DNA from: Firmicutes bacterium UBA5227
GTDB lineage: Bacteria > Bacillota > Clostridia > Tissierellales > Sedimentibacteraceae
Assembly (NCBI GenBank): GCA_002409285.1
Contig: DHUT01000063.1
Span: forward strand, 24,204-56,121
DNA: 31,918 bases
Reading direction: 5' to 3'
Shown here: positions 1-7,351 of the stretch, in pieces
Layout of the letters: each line of letters begins with the position of its first letter
Numbering within the stretch: position 1 is the first letter of the stretch
Notes under the pieces: model-generated
Told to the model about the DNA's origin: nothing
What the model saw: only the letters and a program-made list of their open reading frames with translations
The model's database searches: none
Made by a program: the position numbers and the translations under genes

Positions 1-806
1 TCTTCAATGGTGTCTAAATTCGCATATCTTGTGCAAATTCGCAGTACAGTGGCTATACATGCTTCACTGCCGGAAGCAGCACCCATCCAAAGCACATCAT
101 GATTTCCCCACTGTATATCCACAGAATGATAGTTCATAAGTGTATCCATTACCTTGTCTGCACCGGGTCCTCTGTCAAATATGTCCCCCACAATGTGGAG
201 CCGGTCTATTACAAGTCTTTGAATAAGTTTAGCCATAGCAATTATAAATTCATCTGCCCTGCCCACCTTGATAATGGAGTTTATTATCTCGCTGTAATAC
301 TCCTCCTTATCGTACTCCTCAGATCCCTTGTGCATTAATTCTTCAATTATATAGGCAAATTCCGGAGGAAGAGCCTTTCTCACTTTCATGCGGGTATATT
401 TAAAAGCTGCTTTTCTGCTTACAACCACAAGTCTGTAAATTGTCACCTTGTACCATTCCTCCATGTTTTCTTCCTGTTTATGAATTATTTCAAGCTTCTG
501 CTCCGGATAATAAATTAAGGTGGCAAGGCTCTTTATTTCTTTTTCGCTCAGAACTTCTCCAAAAACTTCCGTTATCTTCCGCTTTATATTTCCAGATCCA
601 TTCTTAAGCACATGATTAAAGGATTCGTATTCACCATGAATGTCAGACATAAAATGCTCAGTCCCCTTGGGAAGGTTTAAAATCGCCTGCAAATTAATTA
701 TTTCCGTACAGCAGGAAGCAATCGTAGGAAATTGCTTTGATAAAAGCTTTATATAACGCAGTTCACTGTTAAAATCATGAACTGCATCCTCATTTGAATA
801 TTGCAT
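1..806 (-). CDS. fbp: Fructose-1,6-bisphosphatase class III (partial, runs off left edge)
   Basis: This is the N-terminal part of a class III fructose-1,6-bisphosphatase, a cytoplasmic gluconeogenic enzyme that hydrolyses fructose 1,6-bisphosphate to fructose 6-phosphate. About 268 codons are visible of a family usually near 650 residues, and the rest lies beyond base 1. My translation from the ATG at 806 begins MQYSNEDAVHDFNSELRYIK. It shows the calcineurin-like metallophosphatase motifs in order: SDIHGE near residue 54, GDIFDRG near residue 220 and WGNHD near residue 240, which bind the catalytic metals. The start is supported by AAGGAG six bases upstream of the ATG and a promoter just before it. 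The gene follows the terminator of the aco operon, so it is likely its own transcription unit. The family is confident. Only the missing C-terminus limits the call. Confidence 0.9.
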   Translation of the reverse strand, partial: MQYSNEDAVHDFNSELRYIKLLSKQFPTIASCCTEIINLQAILNLPKGTEHFMSDIHGEYESFNHVLKNGSGNIKRKITEVFGEVLSEKEIKSLATLIYYPEQKLEIIHKQEENMEEWYKVTIYRLVVVSRKAAFKYTRMKVRKALPPEFAYIIEELMHKGSEEYDKEEYYSEIINSIIKVGRADEFIIAMAKLIQRLVIDRLHIVGDIFDRGPGADKVMDTLMNYHSVDIQWGNHDVLWMGAASGSEACIATVLRICTRYANLDTIE

Positions 807-856
807 GACACACTCCTTAATCAGATATTTTAATTACCGCTATTATTGATAGCAAT

Positions 857-884
857 ATTATACCATAAATAATATAAATGTCAT
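857..884 (-). promoter_or_regulatory. Sigma-A promoter of fbp
   Basis: On the minus strand there is a -35 ATGACA (879-884), a 16-base spacer and a -10 TATAAT (857-862) preceded by TGG, which makes an extended -10. It lies about 50 bases upstream of the fbp start and downstream of the aco terminator. Confidence 0.7.
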
Positions 885-903
885 ACTATTAGTTGTATTT
901 TAC

Positions 904-943
904 AAAAAAGAGAAAACCAAGTTTTATCTGATTTTCTCTTTTA
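904..943 (-). terminator. Intrinsic terminator of the aco operon
   Basis: An AT-rich hairpin with arms AAAGAGAAAA (907-916) and TTTTCTCTTT (932-941) is followed by a T-run in the minus direction. It starts about 20 bases after the lpd stop codon. The stem has A and T runs on both sides and could also work in the other direction. Confidence 0.75.
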
Positions 944-963
944 TCACTGATTAAGGCTGCTTT

Positions 964-2358
964 CTACCTTTTCGGTATGTGAATTGCATTGCCATGAACT
1001 GCGTGAGCCGCTTCATGAAGGACTTCACCTATGGTTGGGTGTGCATGTATGGTCGAGGTAATTTCATCCACAGTTGCCTCCAATCTTATGGCAAGCGACC
1101 CTTCAACAATTAAGTCAGTAGCTCTCGGTCCTGCCATATGAAGCCCCAATATTTCACCAGTACCTGCATCTGTAACATATTTTGCAATTCCTTCAGTTTC
1201 ACCCTCTATCATTGCTTTTCCATTAATATACATTGGAGCAGAGCCGATCCTGACTTCATATCCTTTTTCTATTGCCTGCTCTTCTGTCAGACCCACACCG
1301 GCAAGCTCCGGCTTTGTATAAACACAGTAAGGTGTCGTCCTGAAATCAATTTGAGATTTTTTACCCATTATAGCTTCAACCGCAACTGTTCCTTCGGCCG
1401 AAGCTGTATGAGCCAGCATTACCCCACCTGTGCAATCACCTGCGGCGTATATGTTATCTATGTTTGTCTGCATATTCTTGTTTACAAGTATCCTTCCCCT
1501 GTCTGTTCTTATACCTATTTCATCTAAGGAAAGATTGCAGGTTACAGGCTTTCTCCCAATTGACAAAAGTATTTTTTCAGCAGGAACAGACAATTCTCCC
1601 TGAGGTGAAATTGCATTCAGGCTTAGACCTTGACCTTCCGGAGATTCAGAAATAGAAACGACCTTTGTATTCAGATAAATATCTATGCCGCTTTTAATCA
1701 GTTTTTCCTTTAACGGCCGGACTATATCCTTATCCATATTTGATACTATGTCCGGGAGCATTTCAATTATTGATACCTTGCATCCCAATGTTGAATAAAC
1801 GCTGGCTATTTCAGTACCTATCACACCTCCGCCTATTATCGCCATACTTTTTGGAACTTCATGTAAAGAGAGAACCTCATCGCTTGTTATAACCCCCGGC
1901 AGATCTACTCCCGGAAGTGGAATTATTACAGGCTCTGAGCCTGTTGCAATTACAGCATAATCAAAGCTTACTATAGTTTCTCCCAATGCATTTTTAACCA
2001 TAATTTCGTTTGCGCTTTTAAACCTGCCTTCCCCGGTTATCTTTTCAATTTTATTGCTTTTTAATAAACCTTCGACTCCCCCCACCAGTTTACTGACTGT
2101 TTTTTCTTTTCTTCTCTGCAACTGCTGCCAGTTCACTTCAACTCCGGCAATGTTAATACCCATTTCTTTAAAATCATTATTTATGTTCTCAATCTCAACT
2201 GTTGTGTGAAGCAGAACCTTAGTAGGTATACATCCTCTGTTCAGGCATGTTCCTCCCACCTTATCCTTTTCAACAAGGATTACATCCGCCCCTAACTGGG
2301 CGGCTCTTATGGCAGCAACATAGCCTGCCGGTCCTCCTCCTAATATTAATATTCTCAC
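964..2358 (-). CDS. acoL: Dihydrolipoyl dehydrogenase, E3 of the acetoin dehydrogenase complex
   Basis: This FAD flavoprotein of 464 residues re-oxidises the dihydrolipoyl group on E2 and passes electrons to NAD+. The N-terminus has the FAD-binding GGGPAGYVAA motif. The redox-active disulfide is in GGTCLNRGCIPTK near residue 40. A second dinucleotide fold starts at GGGVIGTE near residue 175. The C-terminal HAHPTIGEVLHEAAH carries the catalytic His-Glu pair. There is no N-terminal lipoyl domain, unlike some clostridial E3 proteins. The start is GTG, with AGGAGG five bases upstream. It is the last gene of the aco operon, nine bases after E2, and is followed by a terminator. The enzyme activity is sure. 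The acetoin assignment rests on the neighbouring AcoX and AcoR, since E3 itself does not reveal the substrate. Confidence 0.93.
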   Translation of the reverse strand: MRILILGGGPAGYVAAIRAAQLGADVILVEKDKVGGTCLNRGCIPTKVLLHTTVEIENINNDFKEMGINIAGVEVNWQQLQRRKEKTVSKLVGGVEGLLKSNKIEKITGEGRFKSANEIMVKNALGETIVSFDYAVIATGSEPVIIPLPGVDLPGVITSDEVLSLHEVPKSMAIIGGGVIGTEIASVYSTLGCKVSIIEMLPDIVSNMDKDIVRPLKEKLIKSGIDIYLNTKVVSISESPEGQGLSLNAISPQGELSVPAEKILLSIGRKPVTCNLSLDEIGIRTDRGRILVNKNMQTNIDNIYAAGDCTGGVMLAHTASAEGTVAVEAIMGKKSQIDFRTTPYCVYTKPELAGVGLTEEQAIEKGYEVRIGSAPMYINGKAMIEGETEGIAKYVTDAGTGEILGLHMAGPRATDLIVEGSLAIRLEATVDEITSTIHAHPTIGEVLHEAAHAVHGNAIHIPKR

Positions 2359-2367
2359 AGCATCCTC

Positions 2368-3681
2368 CTATAATAAAAGAAGTCCCGGCTTCTCTGTATA
2401 TTCCTTCAGTCTTGCCAAAAATGCCGCCGCAACCGCACCGTCAACAACTCTGTGGTCTGCCGTTAAGCTTAAATTCATCATTGGCCTTATGGTTATTTCT
2501 CCGTTTACCACCTTAACTTCATCATTAATTGCATTGACTCCGAGTATTGCCACCTCCGGCTGATTAACTATAGGAGTAAAGGATTCCACTCCGTACATGC
2601 CTACATTGCTGATTGTAAATGTTCCCCCGGACAGGTCATCCGGTGTCAATTCATTAGTTTTCGCTTTCCCTGCCAGGTCTTTTATTTCTTCTGAAATTTC
2701 CTTAAGCCCTTTAACATTGGCATACTTTATTACAGGAACAAGCAAGCCTTCGGGCAAAGCTACCGCAACACCCATATTTACATAATTTCTTGTGATTATT
2801 TCACCGTTATCAACCGAGCTGTTTAAGAGCGGAAATTCGAGCAATACTTTTGACACAATCTTTACCAGGATATCGGTATATGAAACCTTTGCCACATCTC
2901 TTATTTCATCTCTTAACTGTTTCATCCCTGTAGTATCAACCTTTAAATTATATGAGACCGTGGGTGATATCTGCTTGCTTTCAAGCATTCTCCTGGCAAT
3001 TACCTTTCTCATGCCGCTCATTGGCTTTCTCAACTCCTGAGGCTCTGCGTACCTGGTCAGATCTCCTGCAAGCTTATATTTTATAACATCATCTTTCATT
3101 ATCCGTGTGGATTTTTCTATTTCATTTGTATCTACTCCCAATTGATTTGCAACTACTGCTGCTGTCGGGGAAACTTTTTTCCTTTCATCTCCTGATTGCT
3201 CGGCAAAATCCTTGATATCCCTTTCAGTGACAGAACCCTCCGGACCTGTTCCTTTAATTAGCGATATGTCAACCCCTAATTCCTGTGCAATTTTCTTTGC
3301 TCTTGGGGACGCTTTAATTCTTCCGCTTTTTGCCGGGACAAAAGCTTCAGATGTCTCTTCTTTTATTCCTTTTATGTTTGTTTGTTCTTTTATTTCCGGA
3401 TTTGATGCCGTGCCTGCCTGATTTAACAAATCTGTTATGTCTTCGTTCCTGCCTCCTATTACCGCAACGGGGGCCAGAACCGGTACGGTTCCTTCTTTTA
3501 CAAGTATTTTTCTCAAAACACCCTCTGCCTTTGAATCGTATTCGTTTGTTAATTTATCGGTTTCAACGTCAAAAATGATTTCTCCCTTTTTAATTTCATC
3601 CCCTTCCTGCTTTCTCCAATTTGAAATGGTGCCTTCCGTCATGGTCAGACCCATTTTAGGCATTACTATATAATTTGCCAT
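2368..3681 (-). CDS. acoC: Dihydrolipoamide acetyltransferase, E2 of the acetoin dehydrogenase complex
   Basis: This 437-residue E2 core subunit carries the acetyl group on lipoate and transfers it to CoA. The N-terminal lipoyl domain spans roughly residues 1-80, with the lipoyl-lysine at K43 in VETDKLTNE. A peripheral-subunit-binding domain covers about 121-160 (SPRAKKIAQELGVD, then GTGPEGSVTERDI). A second, degenerate copy follows at about 167-202 (SPTAAVVANQLGVD, without the GTGPxG loop). The acetyltransferase domain runs from about 215 to the end, with the active-site DHRVVDG. A good AGGAGG precedes the ATG. A 79-base gap with no clear signal separates it from acoX. The lipoyl E2 family is certain. 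Pyruvate or 2-oxoacid E2 would look similar, and acetoin is inferred from the acoABXCL order. Confidence 0.92.
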   Translation of the reverse strand: MANYIVMPKMGLTMTEGTISNWRKQEGDEIKKGEIIFDVETDKLTNEYDSKAEGVLRKILVKEGTVPVLAPVAVIGGRNEDITDLLNQAGTASNPEIKEQTNIKGIKEETSEAFVPAKSGRIKASPRAKKIAQELGVDISLIKGTGPEGSVTERDIKDFAEQSGDERKKVSPTAAVVANQLGVDTNEIEKSTRIMKDDVIKYKLAGDLTRYAEPQELRKPMSGMRKVIARRMLESKQISPTVSYNLKVDTTGMKQLRDEIRDVAKVSYTDILVKIVSKVLLEFPLLNSSVDNGEIITRNYVNMGVAVALPEGLLVPVIKYANVKGLKEISEEIKDLAGKAKTNELTPDDLSGGTFTISNVGMYGVESFTPIVNQPEVAILGVNAINDEVKVVNGEITIRPMMNLSLTADHRVVDGAVAAAFLARLKEYTEKPGLLLL

Positions 3682-3760
3682 ATTATCCTCCTGTCTTTGT
3701 TAAATTTTAAAGTGATCCTATACAACACACCTTCCTAACATCTATTTTAAGGATCTGTTC

Positions 3761-4756
3761 TTATATCCTGAAAAAGCCATTTAACTGGGCTGTCTCCAAA
3801 GCCTTTTTCACATCAACGTGATAAGGACCGTTTCTGGTAATCTTAAAGATATATCTTTGATTTTCCGCAAACTGTATTTCTCTTTCACCATCAAGCGCAA
3901 TGGTTCCCTTGTAATGGGTTATGTACTCGCTTTCTTCATTCAAACTCAGTATGATCGGTTCAGAAACCGAAACAGGGATTACAACTCCTGCCGCCACTGC
4001 AGCAATATTATTGCACTCTTGGCTGTTGATGCTTACACAGGCTCCAAAATCGTCCCATGGAGAAATAATCTTTCTGCTTCCTATTATTGCTGAAAACCCT
4101 ATGGAAGCCGGATGGCTCCTGGAAACAAATATTTTTTCGATACTGTCCATGTCCCATATAGCTTTTGAGCCTACGAATATATCTCTGGAAATAACCGCAT
4201 CAATGAGAGCAATGTCTTTAAGTTCATTGTCCTTATAAATTTCTATGCGCTTATCTCTGTGAATAAACAAACTTTTATTGAAACGCCCGGAGGCAACTGC
4301 TGCTGCAGCCATACCCGCAACAGTTCCCTCCATCATGACAGGGTAAGCATTATTTGTTCCGGTAGATATAGTTATAACAGGTGTATTTTTTAAAACCTTT
4401 GCAACCGCCCGATTTGTACCGTCTCCACCAAGCGTGACAATACATCCCACATTTACACTCTCCATATACTCCGCAGCTTTCAGCGTGTCTTCTATGCCGT
4501 CAAAACGCTGTATATTTATTACATTTATTTCGCACTTTAATTCATCACATGTATTTAGCTTGTCTTCAACTCTGTAGCCCATGTTGTAGGAATCAGGCAT
4601 CATATAAACCCTTTCAACGCCTAACGCCTGTGAGCCAAGTACAATTCTTTCCACTATATTTATTTTTTCATTATTATCTATCACGGTAGCATGAGAAACA
4701 AGCCTCCTGATATCCTTGCCTGAAGCAGGGTTTGCAATAATTCCTATGGAAATCAT
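3761..4756 (-). CDS. acoX: AcoX-like protein, NAD kinase fold
   Basis: This 331-residue protein belongs to the ATP-NAD kinase-like superfamily and matches the AcoX type found inside acetoin catabolism operons. The N-terminus IGIIANPASGKDIRRLV is the nucleotide-binding start of this fold. GGDGTNR near residue 115 is the diagnostic NAD-kinase GGDGT motif. ISTGTNNAYPVMMEGTVAG follows in the position of the NAD-kinase substrate loop. The role of AcoX has not been settled: it is not needed for the dehydrogenase reaction in vitro as far as I know. It starts 5 bases after the acoB stop without a strong ribosome site, so it is probably translationally coupled. The family is confident; the substrate is unknown. 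Confidence 0.82.
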   Translation of the reverse strand: MISIGIIANPASGKDIRRLVSHATVIDNNEKINIVERIVLGSQALGVERVYMMPDSYNMGYRVEDKLNTCDELKCEINVINIQRFDGIEDTLKAAEYMESVNVGCIVTLGGDGTNRAVAKVLKNTPVITISTGTNNAYPVMMEGTVAGMAAAAVASGRFNKSLFIHRDKRIEIYKDNELKDIALIDAVISRDIFVGSKAIWDMDSIEKIFVSRSHPASIGFSAIIGSRKIISPWDDFGACVSINSQECNNIAAVAAGVVIPVSVSEPIILSLNEESEYITHYKGTIALDGEREIQFAENQRYIFKITRNGPYHVDVKKALETAQLNGFFRI

Positions 4757-4761
4757 GGCTC

Positions 4762-5733
4762 TTATAATAATGATTTAACTGCTATAACAATGTCCTGTTC
4801 ATTAGGCAGCACATAGTTCTCCAAATTTGTAGCAAATGGTACAGGAGTATTCAGTGCCCCTATCCTCCTTACAGGTGCGTCCAGTTCAAAGAAACATTCC
4901 TCAGCAATCAATGATGCAATTTCTCCTGTAAATGCACCTCGTTTAGCTTCTTCACTGACTATCACAACCTTATGGGTTTTTGACAGTGATTTGAAAATTG
5001 TCTCTTTATCAAGTGGGAACAGAGTTCTGATATCAATTACTTCTACACTTATTCCATCTTTCGACAATATGTCCGCTGCCTTCATGGAATCCAGAACCTG
5101 TCTTCCATAGCTGACCACGGTCACATCAGTTCCTTCTTTTTTAATCGCAGCTTTTCCGAAAGATATTGGTTTTACTTCATCCTCCACATCACTCTTTACC
5201 GAATATAATATTTTATTTTCCATAAACATTACAGGATTATCATCCTCTATTGCGGTAAGCATTAAGCCGTATGCATCCTGAGCATTTGACGGATATACAA
5301 CCTTCAGCCCGGGAACATGGGCAACCCACGCTTCAAGAGACTGGGAATGCTGAGCCGCAGCACTGGCGCCGCCGCCGCCCGGAAGACGAACAACCATGGG
5401 AAGTTTAATTTTGCCCCCAAACATATACCTCATTTTAGCCGCTTGATTTACTAACTGATCCATGCCCACGGTAAGAAAATCCACGAACATTAATTCTGCT
5501 ATAGGCCTAAGTCCGCATGCTGCCGAACCTACCGCCGCTCCTATTATTACACCTTCAGATATGGGCGTGTCTCTCACCCTCATTTCTCCGAATTCATCAA
5601 ACATACCGGCTGATACGCCAAAACAGCCTCCAAATTTTCCAACATCCTCTCCAAAAAGGAATACGTCAGGATTTTCCCTCATTTTGACACTCATTCCCTC
5701 TCTTATTCCTTCAGCATAAGTCATTTTTCTCAT
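4762..5733 (-). CDS. acoB: Acetoin dehydrogenase E1 beta subunit
   Basis: This 323-residue beta subunit of the thiamine-diphosphate E1 heterotetramer provides part of the cofactor site and the dimer interface. The sequence has the transketolase pyrimidine-binding domain (MTYAEGIREGM, then FLFGEDVGKFGG) and the C-terminal transketolase domain (VTVVSYGRQVLDSMKAA). The FGEDVG glutamate corresponds to the residue that activates the TPP pyrimidine ring. Its ATG overlaps the acoA stop codon as ATGA, which points to coupled translation and 1:1 stoichiometry. ATG at 5733 is chosen; a second ATG three codons later is possible. Pyruvate dehydrogenase E1 beta is the alternative; the AcoX and AcoR context favours acetoin. 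Confidence 0.9.
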   Translation of the reverse strand: MRKMTYAEGIREGMSVKMRENPDVFLFGEDVGKFGGCFGVSAGMFDEFGEMRVRDTPISEGVIIGAAVGSAACGLRPIAELMFVDFLTVGMDQLVNQAAKMRYMFGGKIKLPMVVRLPGGGGASAAAQHSQSLEAWVAHVPGLKVVYPSNAQDAYGLMLTAIEDDNPVMFMENKILYSVKSDVEDEVKPISFGKAAIKKEGTDVTVVSYGRQVLDSMKAADILSKDGISVEVIDIRTLFPLDKETIFKSLSKTHKVVIVSEEAKRGAFTGEIASLIAEECFFELDAPVRRIGALNTPVPFATNLENYVLPNEQDIVIAVKSLL

Positions 5734-6716
5734 CTTACTCTGCCCTCCTCAACTATATCAGTATAAACATCTTCAAGTGCTGATTCCAATGCCGGCATGC
5801 TGCTTTCCTCCGCAAAAACCTCCGCCTCTTTAATCATGTTATCCACATCAGCATTTTCCTTGTCTATTTCCGCTTTTGTTATCACACCATTTTCCAGCAT
5901 ATATTTTTCCATTCTCGGTATGGGGTCTTTTTTAATCCATGTTTCTAATTCACCTTCGGGTCTATAAACTGTCGGGTCTCCTTCAAAATGTCCCCTCCAT
6001 CTGTAGGTCTTGCATTCTATTAAGGTAGGACCTTGTCCTTTTCTGGCTTTTGAAACAGCCTCGCCTACGGCTTCATATACTGCAAACACATCATTGCCGT
6101 CAACCGTAACTCCCGGCATGTTATATGCAGAGGCTCTCACTGAAACATCAGTTATAGCCTGATGCCTTGCCTGGCTCACAGAAATGCCATATCCGTTGTT
6201 TTCACAAACAAATATAACAGGAAGCTTCCATACACTTGCCAGGTTCAGAGCTTCGTGAAATGTGCTTTGATTTGTTGAGGCATCACCGAAGAAGCATACA
6301 CAAACCTGGTCTGTTTTTTTGTATTGAATTGCCAATCCTGCTCCAACCGCAATATTATGACCTGCGCCTACAATGCCGTTAGCCCCTAATATACCCTTAG
6401 TTGCATCAGCTATATGCATTGAACCGCCTTTGCCTTTACAGTAACCTGTCTCCTTTTGAAACAGCTCTGCCATCATATACTTCAGATCTCCACCCTTGGC
6501 AATTATATGGCCATGTCCTCTGTGGGTGCTGGTAATGTAATCATCATCCCTCAGATTAGCACATGCACCTGTTGCAACAGCTTCCTCGCCTATGTACAGA
6601 TGCACAAAGCCTCCAACCTTGCCTTCGGCAAATAAGTCCTTTGCCCTTGTTTCAAATTTACGAATCTTTAACATTGTTTCATACATGTTATTTACCTGTT
6701 CGTTTGTAATTTTCAA
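5730..6716 (-). CDS. acoA: Acetoin dehydrogenase E1 alpha subunit
   Basis: This is the thiamine-diphosphate-binding alpha subunit, which cleaves acetoin to acetaldehyde and a hydroxyethyl group passed to E2 lipoate. The ThDP motif runs from GDASTNQSTFHEAL to CENNGYGIS, the family GDG..NN pattern with GDA here. STHRGHGHIIAKG near residue 65 and the phosphorylation-loop region YRWRGHFEGDP are also typical. I choose the TTG at 6716 (MKITNEQVNNMYETM), giving 328 residues, because AGGAGG lies seven bases upstream. The longer frame from 6734 would translate through that ribosome site. It begins 14 bases after the Lin0512-type gene and overlaps acoB by four bases. Confidence 0.92.
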   Translation of the reverse strand: MKITNEQVNNMYETMLKIRKFETRAKDLFAEGKVGGFVHLYIGEEAVATGACANLRDDDYITSTHRGHGHIIAKGGDLKYMMAELFQKETGYCKGKGGSMHIADATKGILGANGIVGAGHNIAVGAGLAIQYKKTDQVCVCFFGDASTNQSTFHEALNLASVWKLPVIFVCENNGYGISVSQARHQAITDVSVRASAYNMPGVTVDGNDVFAVYEAVGEAVSKARKGQGPTLIECKTYRWRGHFEGDPTVYRPEGELETWIKKDPIPRMEKYMLENGVITKAEIDKENADVDNMIKEAEVFAEESSMPALESALEDVYTDIVEEGRVR

Positions 6717-6730
6717 AATACTACCTCCTA

Positions 6731-7096
6731 TCAATTTTTAATTTCAACCTTAACACCTGCTACCGCAACTTCAATTGAGTCATCCTTATCTCCAAACTTT
6801 GTGAAATAAAGCCCCTCTGTTTTTAAGCCTCCCTTTACAGCTTCTACGGTTACTTTTCCAACAGGAAAGCATTTTGACACTTCTTCGGTATCCACTTCCT
6901 CCGGTCTCGTAACAGCAACCGTAACATTTACAAATACTTTTTCATTAATATTGTCCTGGGTAAATCCGCAAATCTCATTCAGCCCGACCAGACAGCTTTT
7001 AGATATGGCATCTTTTGCAGCCTTAACAGCAGCCTTTGTAACATCTTGTCCGTGAAAATCAATTCCCATTCCGAATTCAATTATAAATCTGTCCGT
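6731..7096 (-). CDS. Lin0512-family conserved protein, possible ACG start
   Basis: This small protein of about 121 residues matches the Lin0512 conserved family (TIGR02058-like), judging from IIEFGMGIDFHGQDVTKAAV and VGLNEICGF. Its biochemical function is not known to me. It is the first gene of the aco operon, directly downstream of the sigma-54 promoter. The start is unusual. The only standard start near the N-terminus, GTG at 7105, lies inside the strong ribosome site GGGAGGTGAT. Eight bases after GGAGG comes ACG at 7096, which gives MDRFIIEFGMGID and fits the family N-terminus. An internal ATG before GIDFHG would remove conserved residues. The family call is fairly firm, the start codon is inference, and the role in acetoin metabolism is unknown. 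Confidence 0.72.
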   Translation of the reverse strand, partial: TDRFIIEFGMGIDFHGQDVTKAAVKAAKDAISKSCLVGLNEICGFTQDNINEKVFVNVTVAVTRPEEVDTEEVSKCFPVGKVTVEAVKGGLKTEGLYFTKFGDKDDSIEVAVAGVKVEIKN

Positions 7097-7128
7097 ATAT
7101 ATCACCTCCCGAAACTTATACTTATGTA

Positions 7129-7146
7129 GAGCAATTTATATGCCAA
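7129..7146 (-). promoter_or_regulatory. Sigma-54 (-24/-12) promoter of the aco operon
   Basis: The minus strand reads TTGGCATATAAATTGCTC. The GG and GC dinucleotides are exactly 12 bases apart, as in the RpoN consensus TGGCAC-N5-TTGC. It lies about 33 bases before the proposed start of the first aco gene and downstream of the AcoR-type activator gene, which is the expected partner. Confidence 0.85.
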
Positions 7147-7237
7147 TTTGATAAAAAAAATCATTATTAATTATAATGTTGAAATTCAGCCATCATATAG
7201 TATAAAAAATGTGAGTTAGGCTTATTTATCTCATGAA

Positions 7238-7279
7238 AAAAGTATCAATATGAGACTGTTTTCTCAAATTGATACTTTT
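7238..7279. promoter_or_regulatory. Inverted repeat, probable AcoR upstream activating site 1
   Basis: This 42-base near-perfect palindrome has AAGTATCAAT (7240-7249) pairing with ATTGATACTT (7268-7277), and inside it TGAGA (7251-7255) pairing with TCTCA (7262-7266). There is one mismatch and a six-base loop. It lies about 92-133 bases upstream of the -24 element, a usual enhancer distance. Its flanking A and T runs mean that it could also act as the acoR terminator. Confidence 0.6.
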
Positions 7280-7323
7280 GTACAAACAAATTAATATGTC
7301 AGCAACATTAGGGTCTTAATTAG

Positions 7324-7340
7324 AGTCTCATTTTGAGACT
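7324..7340. promoter_or_regulatory. Inverted repeat, probable AcoR upstream activating site 2
   Basis: The perfect palindrome AGTCTCA-TTT-TGAGACT lies just after the acoR stop codon and about 180 bases upstream of the -24 element. It shares the TGAGA/TCTCA half-site with the palindrome at 7238-7279. There is no T-run on the minus strand after it, so it is a poor terminator and a better protein site. Confidence 0.6.
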
Positions 7341-7351
7341 TACACCTTCAT

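Noticed and set aside
3682..3760. Regulatory element between E2 and acoX
   Set aside because: Only a short GATCC/GGATC dyad was seen; it is too small and AT-rich flanks give no clear promoter or terminator.
6714..6734. Longer acoA start at 6734
   Set aside because: It would translate the AGGAGG ribosome site itself and overlap the upstream stop; the TTG at 6716 has ideal spacing.
2368..7096. Pyruvate dehydrogenase complex operon
   Set aside because: E1, E2 and E3 alone would allow it, but the AcoX gene in the middle, the acoABXCL order and the adjacent AcoR with a sigma-54 promoter favour acetoin dehydrogenase.
7238..7279. The 42-base palindrome as simply the acoR terminator
   Set aside because: It has flanking T residues and may terminate, but it shares half-sites with a second palindrome lacking a T-run and lies at enhancer distance from a sigma-54 promoter, so an activator site is the better main reading.
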